From Pseudomonadota bacterium (lineage in GTDB: Bacteria > Pseudomonadota > Gammaproteobacteria > Acidiferrobacterales > Acidiferrobacteraceae): a stretch of DNA of 8,995 nt. The notes under the pieces are model-generated. The model was not told the origin of the DNA. It made no database searches and worked only from the letters and a program-made list of their open reading frames with translations. Every line of letters begins with the position of its first letter. Positions within the stretch are counted from its first letter, which is position 1. Shown here piece after piece: positions 1-5,983 of the stretch. The stretch is from the NCBI GenBank assembly GCA_021795255.1, contig JAJYPQ010000133.1:1-8995 (forward strand). Direction: 5' to 3'. A program made the position numbers and the translations under genes.

Positions 1-317
1 GAGGCCTCCCCCTCTGGGAGCTTTGGGAGCACGGCCTGGAGGTAGGCGCATACAAGGAAGACCCGCGCGGGTGGCGCACGTCGGGAGACTATCACGCCCA
101 GCGCGCGCTCGATGCCCGGGAGCGGCTCATAGCCGCCTTGGAGGCCCTAGAGGCCGTGGGCGGGGTTGTATCGTTTCGTAACGTCAATGACTACCTGCAC
201 AGCGTCCAACAACAGGGGCTGGGCGCCAGCACCTACCGTGACCTGATACGAGAGTTGGGCTGGGCGGTCCAGCGGCGCGTAGCCCCCCGGCGGTCGCGCG
301 ACGTGCAGCGCCAGTAG
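1..317 (+). CDS. C-terminal part of an unrecognised protein
   Basis: An open frame enters from the left edge (codons start at base 3) and stops at TAG 315-317, giving about 104 visible residues. I do not recognise the family. The visible part has a basic/aromatic start (a WELWEHG and an YKEDPRGW segment), then an Arg/Glu/Ala-rich helical stretch (ARERLIAALEALEAVGG). After that comes a segment with winged-helix or helix-turn-helix flavour (SFRNVNDYLHSV, then STYRDLIRELGWAV) and a very basic tail. A plasmid DNA-binding protein (Rep- or KfrA-like) is conceivable but unproven. It converges on the ubiquitin-like operon, and a large palindrome begins 11 bases after its stop. Coding is supported by the uninterrupted frame and protein-like composition; the start lies outside the window. 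Confidence 0.55.
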   Translation, partial: GLPLWELWEHGLEVGAYKEDPRGWRTSGDYHAQRALDARERLIAALEALEAVGGVVSFRNVNDYLHSVQQQGLGASTYRDLIRELGWAVQRRVAPRRSRDVQRQ

Positions 318-328
318 CTGTAATCCCG

Positions 329-379
329 CATCTGTAACACCATCGCTAGTAATTATATATAGCGATGGTGTTACAGATG
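329..379. repeat. Perfect 20-bp-arm inverted repeat with AT-rich loop
   Basis: The left arm CATCTGTAACACCATCGCTA (329-348) and right arm TAGCGATGGTGTTACAGATG (360-379) are exact reverse complements. They are separated by an 11-base AT-rich loop (349-359). The repeat sits between two convergent transcription units, 11 bases after the stop of the left-edge gene. There is no T-run on either side, so it is not a textbook intrinsic terminator. It could still be a bidirectional transcription stop, a protein-binding or recombination site, or the remains of a small mobile element. Confidence 0.85.
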
Positions 380-419
380 GTGCTCTGAATGGCAAAACCC
401 CCCATCCACGGGAAGCAGG

Positions 420-442
420 GGCACCTCTGCCAGAGGGGTGCC
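420..442. repeat. Imperfect GC-rich hairpin downstream of the ubiquitin-like operon
   Basis: GGCACCTCT (420-428) pairs with AGA plus GGTGCC (432-434 and 437-442), with a two-base bulge (435-436) and a GCC loop. It lies about 100 bases beyond the end of the leftward operon and could help end its transcript. No T-run follows on either strand, so a terminator role is only suggested. Confidence 0.35.
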
Positions 443-538
443 GGGGTTCAACACCCATGGCCCCGTACCGTTAAGAAAATCGGCGCACCCTTTCTCTTTG
501 GATGAGGTCGTATATTGAGGTAACTTGGACATGTCTAA

Positions 539-958
539 TCACTTGAGCCAAGACCACACTGAATTCCAGAACCGGAACCATAGGCTTCGTTCCTTCCGAG
601 CACGGTTCGCGTAGTAGACAGTGCGGCGCTTCTCAGTTTCCTGCCAGCTATGAGCGACCTCCTCACCGGACCATTGTTCGCGCCACTCGACTGCGCCGGC
701 TGTGATGAGATAGTGCGACCGACACGGCTTCTGCCAATTGCCGATGGAGGGCCGCAATGTCGGGCCGTTGCTGGCTTCCCATACCGACCATTCCTCTGGG
801 CCGATGGGAGTCCGCACCTTTTCACCGCAGCCACATGCGCAAAGGTGCGTCGCGGTCTTGAACTCGTCCGAGACATAGAGTACCCCTTCTTCGGGCACCC
901 TCGGAAGAGTTACAACGCGCTCGAGACGGAAGCGTCTAATTCGGCCAGATTCTCGCAT
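539..958 (-). CDS. DUF6527-type Cys/His protein of a ubiquitin-like system
   Basis: This 139-residue protein is the third gene of the leftward ubiquitin-like operon. The centre is diagnostic: GVLYVSDEF, then THLCACGCGEKV with C40, C42 and C44, a PTLRPSIGNW block, and PCRSHYLI with C79 and H82. This matches my recollection of DUF6527 proteins, which are commonly encoded next to ThiF and multiubiquitin genes. C40/C42/C44/C79/H82 look like metal ligands, or could include a thiol acceptor. The biochemical role is not known to me; an E2/E3-like or target-recognition factor is inference. The ATG at 958 lies 49 bases inside the end of the E1 gene and has no clear Shine-Dalgarno, suggesting translational coupling. 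The basic, Trp-rich C-terminus (FRFWNSVWSWLK) is unusual and could bind membrane or a partner. Confidence 0.85.
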   Translation of the reverse strand: MRESGRIRRFRLERVVTLPRVPEEGVLYVSDEFKTATHLCACGCGEKVRTPIGPEEWSVWEASNGPTLRPSIGNWQKPCRSHYLITAGAVEWREQWSGEEVAHSWQETEKRRTVYYANRARKERSLWFRFWNSVWSWLK

Positions 959-2142
959 CGTAGATCGATGATGTCGAATAGTGAGTGATAGATTTCGCCG
1001 CTCTCTTGGGCATAAAACCCGCGGACCTGCTTGTACTTGAGCACCGCGAGGGCGGCATTAAGCGCGTTTAGCTCCCCAATCTGGATTTGTGCCCTGTATT
1101 CGCGATCTACCGCCTCGGTCAACGGTGCTAGGTTCTTCGCGTGGCGTTCGGGAGTCTTTTCGGCAGAGTAATAAGTAGTCCGGAGCATTCCACCGATGGG
1201 GCCTTGGTTCTTACGACGGAGGCCCATCCCAACATCAATGAACGCGATGCCGAGCCTTGTCAGAAGCTCGACGATTCCCGCACGGGCAGGGCCGTCGTCC
1301 ACGCAGACAAATGCGAAGGTGACGCCCTCAAAACCCTCCGCCGTGTCGGAATAGACCTTTACAGGGTAGCCTTTGACGCCACGCCGGAACTCTCGGTAAC
1401 GCTCTTCGTAAACCGATACCTTCTTTTTATCCAACTCTTTTCGTTCGAGACGGCCGGGGCTTCGGAAGGCGTTATGGACGTAAAACGCATCCGGATCGAA
1501 AAGCCGAAGCTCCGCGATTGGAGACTTCGCCATGAAGTCGGCGACGTAGCTCCCTGTCCCGCCCAGTCCGATAATCGCCACGACGTCCGATCCTAACCGC
1601 TGGGCAAGGTCACCGATCTCCGCCCGTGCTGTCAGAGTGTCATGAAAGTAGAAGACCGAGTCTTCCGCAATCTTGTCTACGGAGCGGAACGTGTATGGAG
1701 TCACGTCATACGCTGTCATCGCGGGACCGCAAATGATGGCCATGTAGCTTTCCACCTTCTCGAAGAAGTCGGGAAATTTCTTGTCCCCGCCATTGGGTTT
1801 GTTTGAGAACGATCGCTCCACCTTTACGTCCGCGCAAGCGTTGCTGAGCGTTAGCACAGCCGGCCTGTCTCCCATATACGGGATGCGTGCTCCATCCACT
1901 TGACAGGGCGAGGAGCCAGCGAAAAAAACCTGATGATTCTCCTGGATCACTTTGTCCTCTGTTGTGAACACCAGCTTGGTAACGATCGCCCCGCGATGGA
2001 GCGCCCGTTGACCATCCAGGTAGGGGATATCCCGGATGACTAGGTAGCCGTTATCGACGGCGAGCGCGTATCCCTTCTCCAGCAGGCGCTGGATGTCCTG
2101 GTTATGACTCGCCAGTGTCTGTAACGCGGAAGCGCATGCCAT
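910..2142 (-). CDS. ThiF/E1-like adenylyltransferase with N-terminal DUF6791-like region
   Basis: This 410-residue protein is the activating enzyme of the cassette. Residues ~10-165 resemble the DUF6791 region that precedes some bacterial ThiF domains (SHNQDIQRLLEKGY, GYLVIRDIPYLDG, HQVFFAGSSPCQVDG, KKFPDFFEKVESYMAII). Residues ~180-325 form the E1/ThiF Rossmann domain: nucleotide loop GLGGTGS (192-198), acidic FDPD (215-218), R227 in HNAFRSPGR, K241, and D282/D283 in CVDDGPAR. E1 enzymes of this superfamily adenylate the C-terminus of a ubiquitin-like protein using ATP; the expected substrate is the upstream gene product. I see no obvious E1 catalytic-cysteine segment after the adenylation core, where only C280 and C396 occur. 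C80 and H70 in the N-terminal region are candidates for a thiol-carrier or E2-like role (inference). The ATG at 2142 has GAGGTG four bases upstream and overlaps the Ubl gene by 41 bases. Confidence 0.9.
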   Translation of the reverse strand: MACASALQTLASHNQDIQRLLEKGYALAVDNGYLVIRDIPYLDGQRALHRGAIVTKLVFTTEDKVIQENHQVFFAGSSPCQVDGARIPYMGDRPAVLTLSNACADVKVERSFSNKPNGGDKKFPDFFEKVESYMAIICGPAMTAYDVTPYTFRSVDKIAEDSVFYFHDTLTARAEIGDLAQRLGSDVVAIIGLGGTGSYVADFMAKSPIAELRLFDPDAFYVHNAFRSPGRLERKELDKKKVSVYEERYREFRRGVKGYPVKVYSDTAEGFEGVTFAFVCVDDGPARAGIVELLTRLGIAFIDVGMGLRRKNQGPIGGMLRTTYYSAEKTPERHAKNLAPLTEAVDREYRAQIQIGELNALNAALAVLKYKQVRGFYAQESGEIYHSLFDIIDLRCENLAELDASVSSAL

Positions 2143-2371
2143 TTTTCACCTCGATTTCGGCCCGTGGCGGCAGAACCCCCGACGGATTCTTCGCTGGGCC
2201 GTGAGTATATTTGACTGAGTACGTGATTTGCGGGTTCTGCGGATACGTGGGGAATTCAAGCGTTACCACCTCCGCATATGTGATTGTTGACTTGTCCCAG
2301 TCATATTCCTGGGATTCAACGTAGATCTTTAGATCGTGTTTCTCGTGTTTATGGTGCCTATCGTGCTCCAT
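2102..2371 (-). CDS. Single-domain multiubiquitin-family (ubiquitin-like) protein
   Basis: This 89-residue protein is the first gene of the leftward operon. After a His-rich tail (H3, H6, H7, H9, H12), one beta-grasp-like domain is visible: LKIYVESQEYDW, TITYAEVVTLEFP, PQITYSVKYTHGPAKNP, then EIEVKNGMRFRVTDTGES at the end. The 'Y.xGP...P.G.L...V..GM.F.VT.T..S' pattern matches the bacterial multiubiquitin domain family, usually next to ThiF-like genes; here there is one copy rather than tandem repeats. The presumed role is a protein modifier activated by the downstream E1-like enzyme. The C-terminus is TGES rather than Gly-Gly, with no downstream extension. The start at 2371 is supported by GAGGG eight bases upstream. 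It is the first gene after the divergent operator region. Confidence 0.85.
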   Translation of the reverse strand: MEHDRHHKHEKHDLKIYVESQEYDWDKSTITYAEVVTLEFPTYPQNPQITYSVKYTHGPAKNPSGVLPPRAEIEVKNGMRFRVTDTGES

Positions 2372-2466
2372 GGTGTATGCCCTCGGGTTGCCCTGCCATC
2401 TGTTGGTTCAGTACATCGCACGCGGGTAACGCGCGCTTGGTGCCTATGCAGACAACTGCTACACTA

Positions 2467-2495
2467 GATAAAGCGGACGTTTATAAAGCCGACAA
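2467..2495 (-). promoter_or_regulatory. Candidate promoter of the ubiquitin-like operon
   Basis: On the minus strand, TTGTCG (2490-2495) and TTTATC (2467-2472) are separated by 17 bases and point at the Ubl gene, leaving a leader of roughly 90 bases. The -35 is a fair sigma-70 match and the -10 is weaker. An AGACAAC half-site identical to part of the regulator operator lies just downstream at 2450-2456, so the same protein might act on this promoter. This is pattern matching only. Confidence 0.35.
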
Positions 2496-2503
2496 ACGCA
2501 CAC

Positions 2504-2525
2504 ATGTTGTCTGACTAGACAACAT
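2504..2525. promoter_or_regulatory. 9-4-9 palindromic operator, likely XRE regulator site
   Basis: ATGTTGTCT (2504-2512) and AGACAACAT (2517-2525) are exact reverse complements around the spacer GACT. The site is in the divergent intergenic region 40 bases before the XRE gene. It overlaps the candidate -35 element of that gene, fitting autorepression. A further half-site AGACAAC occurs at 2450-2456 near the start region of the opposite promoter. That this is the target of the adjacent regulator is inferred from position and symmetry. Confidence 0.7.
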
Positions 2526-2533
2526 CGTATAGA
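2507..2533 (+). promoter_or_regulatory. Candidate promoter of the regulator-protease pair
   Basis: TATAGA (2528-2533) is the best -10-like element ahead of the XRE gene. TTGTCT (2507-2512) is a -35-like element at a short 15-base spacing. The -35-like element lies inside the palindromic operator, so an occupied operator would block it. The short spacing makes exact assignment uncertain. Confidence 0.35.
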
Positions 2534-2564
2534 AGCCACTCTGGGATGTCAAGGAGGCTGCACT

Positions 2565-2948
2565 ATGTCTACAAGTACTGGGCTCGGCGTCTTGCTCCGG
2601 CATCTCCGGGAGACGCGGCAGTTCTCGTTAAGGGAACTCGGAACGCTGGCCAGCGTTGACCATGCCTATATCCATCGCCTAGAGGTTGGTGACAAGTCCG
2701 ATCCGTCCGAGGATGTGCTGGGGCGCCTTCTCAGAGCGCTGAAGGCAAACCAGTTCCAAGTGGCTTTGGCCCAGTGGCTTCGAGACGCGCCTGCTGCAGA
2801 TCCGTCCATAATTAAGGAAGCAGCGATGGGGGACTCCTATCCGTTGGATCTGATAAAGATGGCGGCGGTTGTTGCGTATCGCGGAGCCGGACGCGCTAGC
2901 GCGAAAGAGCGTCTTGACCGAGCGCGCCGGCTCTGGGACGAAGACTGA
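2565..2948 (+). CDS. XRE-family helix-turn-helix regulator
   Basis: A 127-residue transcription regulator. Residues ~7-62 form a Cro/C1-type DNA-binding domain: LGVLLRHLRETRQF, then the helix-turn-helix SLRELGTLASVDHAYIHRLEVG (21-42) and DVLGRLLRALK. The remaining ~65 residues carry no motif I recognise. The start is firm: AAGGAGG (2551-2557) sits seven bases before the ATG. A 9-4-9 palindrome just upstream is the likely operator. Its stop (TGA 2946-2948) is immediately followed by the ATG of the metallopeptidase gene, so the two are co-transcribed and probably coupled. XRE plus ImmA/IrrE pairs are a known arrangement in mobile elements, in which the peptidase relieves repression by cleaving the repressor. 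Here the pair probably controls itself and the divergent ubiquitin-like operon (inference). Confidence 0.88.
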   Translation: MSTSTGLGVLLRHLRETRQFSLRELGTLASVDHAYIHRLEVGDKSDPSEDVLGRLLRALKANQFQVALAQWLRDAPAADPSIIKEAAMGDSYPLDLIKMAAVVAYRGAGRASAKERLDRARRLWDED

Positions 2949-3818
2949 ATGGATGAGGTCGAGGCCGCATCTCGTGCGCGCCGATTTATCGCCGGGCTTG
3001 ATCTTTCGCGTATCGGAGATTCACTTGACGCGTACGTCGACAAGATTGGCGCTAAAGTCAAGAGCGAACCCATGGGTGACGGGGAGTCCGGCGTGGCGAT
3101 GATTAAGAATGGCTCCCCTCGGATTCTGCTCAACAGCAACGAGAGCCTTGCACGCCAGCGCTTCACCCTATGCCATGAGATCGCCCACGTCGTGCTCGGG
3201 CTGCCGACTAATCACGCGGACATTCCATCGTGGGTATATGCGAAGCGCGATGCAAACGAGGCCGCTTGCGATGTATTTGCCGCCGAGCTGTTGATGCCAT
3301 ATTTCCTCTTCAAGCCCCGGATGCCGTTCGGAGAGCCGAGCCTCGAGATGCTCGATAACTTAGCCTCGACGTTCGGTACGTCCTTTCCCGCGACGGGTTC
3401 CCGCTTCGCGAGCCTAAGTGATGAATTGTGTGCCTTCATATTTTGTGAGAGCGGGCGAATCCGGTATTCTATCCGGTCGACCTCCTTGCGCGCGGCACGT
3501 GGATGGATCGACCTGAAGATGCCTATTCCCCCTGGATCAATAAGTCACCAACTGAGATGCGTCCCTGACTCAGGTAGTGATTCTGGCTACGTGTCCCGAG
3601 ACGTATGGTTCTCAGACTGGTCAAAGAAGGACGAGCTTTTCGAATGCGCTCGACACTACCCGGTGTTTGATCAAACGGTTGCATTGCTGTGGTTTGAGGA
3701 GGAGGACGGAGCGCCGGTGCGTACAAACCAGCAGAGAGATCGAGACGATGAAGGCTTCGGGTTAGAAGAACTCACGGGAGATCTGCCGTGGCCAGGAAGA
3801 AGTAAGCGGCGACCGTAA
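2949..3818 (+). CDS. ImmA/IrrE-family zinc metallopeptidase
   Basis: A 289-residue protein with the ImmA/IrrE peptidase core at residues ~45-150. It has the zinc motif HEIAH (H76, E77, H80) in RFTLCHEIAHVVLGL and a third ligand candidate E104 in NEAACDVFAAELLMP, a typical family signature. The C-terminal ~130 residues are not recognised and could sense a signal or partner. The family is soluble and cytoplasmic; ImmA cleaves the ImmR repressor of ICEBs1 and IrrE/PprI cleaves DdrO. Its likely substrate here is the XRE regulator encoded directly upstream, though the ubiquitin-like pathway might supply the signal. Both are inference. There is no good Shine-Dalgarno before the ATG, which abuts the upstream stop (TGAATG), indicating coupling. 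It is the last gene of the cargo block. Confidence 0.9.
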   Translation: MDEVEAASRARRFIAGLDLSRIGDSLDAYVDKIGAKVKSEPMGDGESGVAMIKNGSPRILLNSNESLARQRFTLCHEIAHVVLGLPTNHADIPSWVYAKRDANEAACDVFAAELLMPYFLFKPRMPFGEPSLEMLDNLASTFGTSFPATGSRFASLSDELCAFIFCESGRIRYSIRSTSLRAARGWIDLKMPIPPGSISHQLRCVPDSGSDSGYVSRDVWFSDWSKKDELFECARHYPVFDQTVALLWFEEEDGAPVRTNQQRDRDDEGFGLEELTGDLPWPGRSKRRP

Positions 3819-4173
3819 GTAAGGTACAGTGTATCAAGTCACCCTGACCTTGCAACATGTATGAACGCCCCCGGTTTTGCAAGACGTCGTGAGCTTTGGA
3901 GAAGAATCGACTGCATACATGTATCCGGCCTGTTATGGGGCATAAGCCTTGGCCCTCATGGACTATTCGCGCACCTCGTCCTCATCGGGTTCTCTGGCGG
4001 TATTCTCTCCATGATCAGCACCCACTCGGAATTTAACAGAGGCTCCTTTCTGTAGGATACCGCCGCGGGTACGCGTCGACGGCCGGAAGGTGCCCCAATC
4101 AGATTATATTGATTTGGACAATTTGTAATCAGGGTATCGGACAAAGTCTCCAGATCTTATCCTTCGCATGGAG
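3819..4173. other. Gene-poor spacer between cargo and transfer genes
   Basis: No convincing gene is seen in these 355 bases. A frame at 3861-4055 (+) has a hydrophobic centre but no ribosome binding site. Minor structure includes an inverted repeat CTTGCAA (3849-3855) / TTGCAAG (3877-3883), the octamer ACATGTAT at 3855 and again at 3917 inside the palindrome ATACATGTAT (3915-3924), and an AT-rich patch around 4099-4130. No clear intrinsic terminator is visible for the genes that converge here. This may be a cargo/backbone junction. Confidence 0.5.
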
Positions 4174-4881
4174 TCAGTTGGAGTGAGGGGTTTTGCGGGC
4201 GAGGCAAACCGCGTGGCCCGTGAGCACCCCACATTCCGCCCCCCCTTTCTGGTTGACCAACAGCCGCCAGCCCGACGGGGTGAGGCGGTGCTGGGCGCGC
4301 ATGATGAACTCGATGCCCGCGCCACCCACTACCAGACCCCCTAAAAAGATGCCAGCGATGAGAATAGCGAGAAGTGCAACATTGACGGACAGCCGTTGGA
4401 AAAACCCTGCAAGGGCTGAATCCCGCGCCGCACTCGCGAGCGCCGCACGCCACTCCTGCACTATGCGTCCCTGCTCTTGTCGGGCAATAGCGGGCAAGTC
4501 GGCCGCCGCTTGGCGTAACGCATCGGCACCCGTTTGCGCAGCGGCGGTGACACTTGTATTTAGGGTTCCTGTAATGGATGTTTCAATTGCGGCTTTGACA
4601 TCGGCGGCGGCCTTGGCGGCCCCTTGATAAATCTCTGTCTGGATGTTTGCCACGGCGGCGCCGACCTCGCGTGCGGCGTCGCCGGCGGCCCTCGCGGCCG
4701 CGTTGGCCGCAATAATGTCCCGCACGATTTGCCACGTCGCGTCATCCTTATGGATGATCCCCGCGTCCGCTGCGTTGGCGAGCACCTGGGCATGAAGATC
4801 GGGAGGCAACGAAGCCAATACCTGATCGCGGAGGGAAGAGGGGGGCGCAAGGCCCCCGGTGTTGTCGTGATCGTGAGTCAT
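4174..4881 (-). CDS. StbC/TraM/MobE-like membrane-anchored protein
   Basis: A 235-residue protein, last gene of the leftward stb-like operon. An N-terminal block (SLRDQVLASLPPDLHAQVLANAADAGIIHKDDATW, given here as SLRDQVLASL to DDATW, residues 16-50) is followed by a long Ala-rich, probably coiled-coil helix (~55-150). One membrane segment lies at ~166-188 (VALLAILIAGIFLGG), with a short basic tail after it. This layout (KDD-W motif, Ala-rich helix, membrane anchor) resembles RP4 TraM and MobE proteins encoded after a TraL-type ATPase. The role is probably in plasmid positioning or transfer efficiency, possibly anchoring the ATPase at the inner membrane (inference). The ATG at 4881 is preceded by AAGGA at eight bases and lies four bases after the StbB stop. 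The C-terminal ~40 residues are not recognised. Confidence 0.65.
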   Translation of the reverse strand: MTHDHDNTGGLAPPSSLRDQVLASLPPDLHAQVLANAADAGIIHKDDATWQIVRDIIAANAAARAAGDAAREVGAAVANIQTEIYQGAAKAAADVKAAIETSITGTLNTSVTAAAQTGADALRQAAADLPAIARQEQGRIVQEWRAALASAARDSALAGFFQRLSVNVALLAILIAGIFLGGLVVGGAGIEFIMRAQHRLTPSGWRLLVNQKGGAECGVLTGHAVCLARKTPHSN

Positions 4882-4885
4882 GGGA

Positions 4886-5602
4886 TTAGTCCTTGATTAC
4901 GGGGTCAAGAGTGGAGAGCACGGACTTAAGCCAGCGGGCAATATTCAGCCTATCGACTACCATCCATCCGGGTGCGCCCGTGGCGGCGATGGCGGAGAGA
5001 CGCCCGGGCGTCATTAACATCTTCTGGAAGGCCGACCGGTTCGCCAAGGCCGGCATAATGATCTCCCGGCCCTGAAAGGATTTGCGCGCCGCATGGCCAT
5101 ACCACACGAAATCGTGTGGGTCGCCCTGGAAGGCGGGGTAGACCACGATTTGCCGCGCGGTCTCGATGTGAGACAAGAGCCCGGATTGGAGACTCTTGAC
5201 CAGTCCCGCCGTTGGGGTATCCCCTTTGCCGAGTGAATAGAAACACGTCAGGGAGTATCCCAAGGCATCTCCTACCTGTCGTATCAGGTCACCATGCTCA
5301 TCCAGGGTTTCGGATGCGCCAGCGGGGAGGTTCATGACGACATAAGCGGGGTCGTTTTGTTCAAGCCAAGCCGCAAAGGCCGACACCGCGTTATTGGCAT
5401 CGCCCGCGCGATTCAACGGCAGGACGCCTAGGAGGACTTCGGGATCGCCGGCATAACGCAGGGCGACATCGGGTTGCGTGGTGTCCCCTTCTACTAAAGC
5501 AAGAGAACGGGCGCCTGCTAGTAACGCCTCTGTGAGGGCCACCGCGAGGACGGACTTGCCGACTCCTCCTTTATCACCATGACTGATGTAGATGTTCTTC
5601 AT
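4886..5602 (-). CDS. stbB: StbB/TraL-like ParA-type ATPase
   Basis: A 238-residue P-loop ATPase of the ParA/MinD superfamily. The N-terminus carries a deviant Walker A, GDKGGVGKS (signature lysine K11, P-loop K16, S17). VEGDTTQPD follows with D40, and YVVMNLPAG (88-95) occupies the Walker B position, with Asn (N91) where many ParA proteins have Asp. Length and position in a three-gene operon divergent from a relaxase match StbB of IncW/IncN plasmids and TraL of RP4. These proteins affect conjugation and plasmid positioning. The start at 5602 has TAGGAG eight bases upstream, and the gene begins 11 bases after the StbA stop. The symbol follows the R388 naming by layout; TraL or MobD would be equally reasonable. 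Confidence 0.75.
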   Translation of the reverse strand: MKNIYISHGDKGGVGKSVLAVALTEALLAGARSLALVEGDTTQPDVALRYAGDPEVLLGVLPLNRAGDANNAVSAFAAWLEQNDPAYVVMNLPAGASETLDEHGDLIRQVGDALGYSLTCFYSLGKGDTPTAGLVKSLQSGLLSHIETARQIVVYPAFQGDPHDFVWYGHAARKSFQGREIIMPALANRSAFQKMLMTPGRLSAIAATGAPGWMVVDRLNIARWLKSVLSTLDPVIKD

Positions 5603-5613
5603 TAGGTTGGCTC

Positions 5614-5916
5614 CTATTTGATGAGATGTTTATTGATAAAATCATCCTGATTGGGAAGCTCGGGAGCCCGGGGTGGCACTGAGACCGAGGCAATCGGCTG
5701 AGGGGCAGCCGGGATAGGGAGTGGCAATTGGGCCAGTGGCACGATGCGGCCCTCCCGTATTCCTCGTCGTGCCCGATCGAAGGCCTTTCGCGCAGACTCT
5801 CCATTGGGTATTTCAAACACGGTCGCGATCTCTTTCCACGTCATTCCCGCTTGTTTAGCGGCTGTTATGGCATCAGCGTGTGCTGCCACCCGCGCTGTCA
5901 GTCGTTTTAGGTCCAT
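5614..5916 (-). CDS. stbA: StbA/TraK-like small DNA-binding protein
   Basis: A 100-residue protein, first gene of the leftward operon. Residues ~25-50 form a helix-turn-helix-like segment (MTWKEIATVFEIPNGESARKAFDRARR), followed by a Pro-rich linker (~60-90) and a short tail DDFINKHLIK. I chose the ATG at 5916 rather than the in-frame ATG at 5934. AAGGAGGT (5923-5930, minus strand) is an excellent ribosome binding site with proper spacing to 5916, and the longer form would have to translate through it. In R388, StbA binds phased direct repeats upstream of its own gene; here five 11-bp-phased repeats lie upstream at 6021-6075. In RP4, TraK in this position binds oriT. The role in transfer and segregation is inferred from layout and the DNA-binding-like fold. 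Confidence 0.65.
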   Translation of the reverse strand: MDLKRLTARVAAHADAITAAKQAGMTWKEIATVFEIPNGESARKAFDRARRGIREGRIVPLAQLPLPIPAAPQPIASVSVPPRAPELPNQDDFINKHLIK

Positions 5917-5922
5917 ATGCAC

Positions 5923-5930
5923 ACCTCCTT
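5923..5930 (-). promoter_or_regulatory. Strong ribosome binding site that sets the stbA-like start
   Basis: On the minus strand AAGGAGGT is a near-perfect anti-16S match and lies 6-7 bases before the ATG at 5914-5916. It decides between two in-frame ATG codons 18 bases apart, favouring the shorter protein. Confidence 0.85.
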
Positions 5931-5983
5931 TCATAACTGCTGGGTCCTAAGGAAATGGTAGGGCGTTGTACGGACGGCATGCG

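Noticed and set aside
147..458. Leftward open frame of about 103 codons
   Set aside because: It is antisense to the better-looking left-edge gene, runs straight through the 51-base palindrome and has an implausible Pro/Gly/Arg-rich composition.
430..462. GGGGTTCAACACCC resembling a tRNA T-arm
   Set aside because: Only three stem pairs form, and there is no matching acceptor, D-arm or anticodon arm nearby.
650..988. + strand frame of 112 codons
   Set aside because: It is antisense to the DUF6527-type gene, whose Cys/His motifs clearly mark the coding strand.
3861..4055. Small + strand frame with a hydrophobic middle
   Set aside because: There is no ribosome binding site before the ATG, and an opposite frame overlaps it. 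It resembles no family I know.
4099..4130. AT-rich patch with TATAAT on the minus strand
   Set aside because: There is no fitting -35 at 16-18 bases, and it would point into the 3' end of an oppositely oriented gene.
5917..5934. In-frame upstream ATG giving a 106-residue StbA-like protein
   Set aside because: The AAGGAGGT ribosome binding site lies inside this extension and serves the ATG at 5916.
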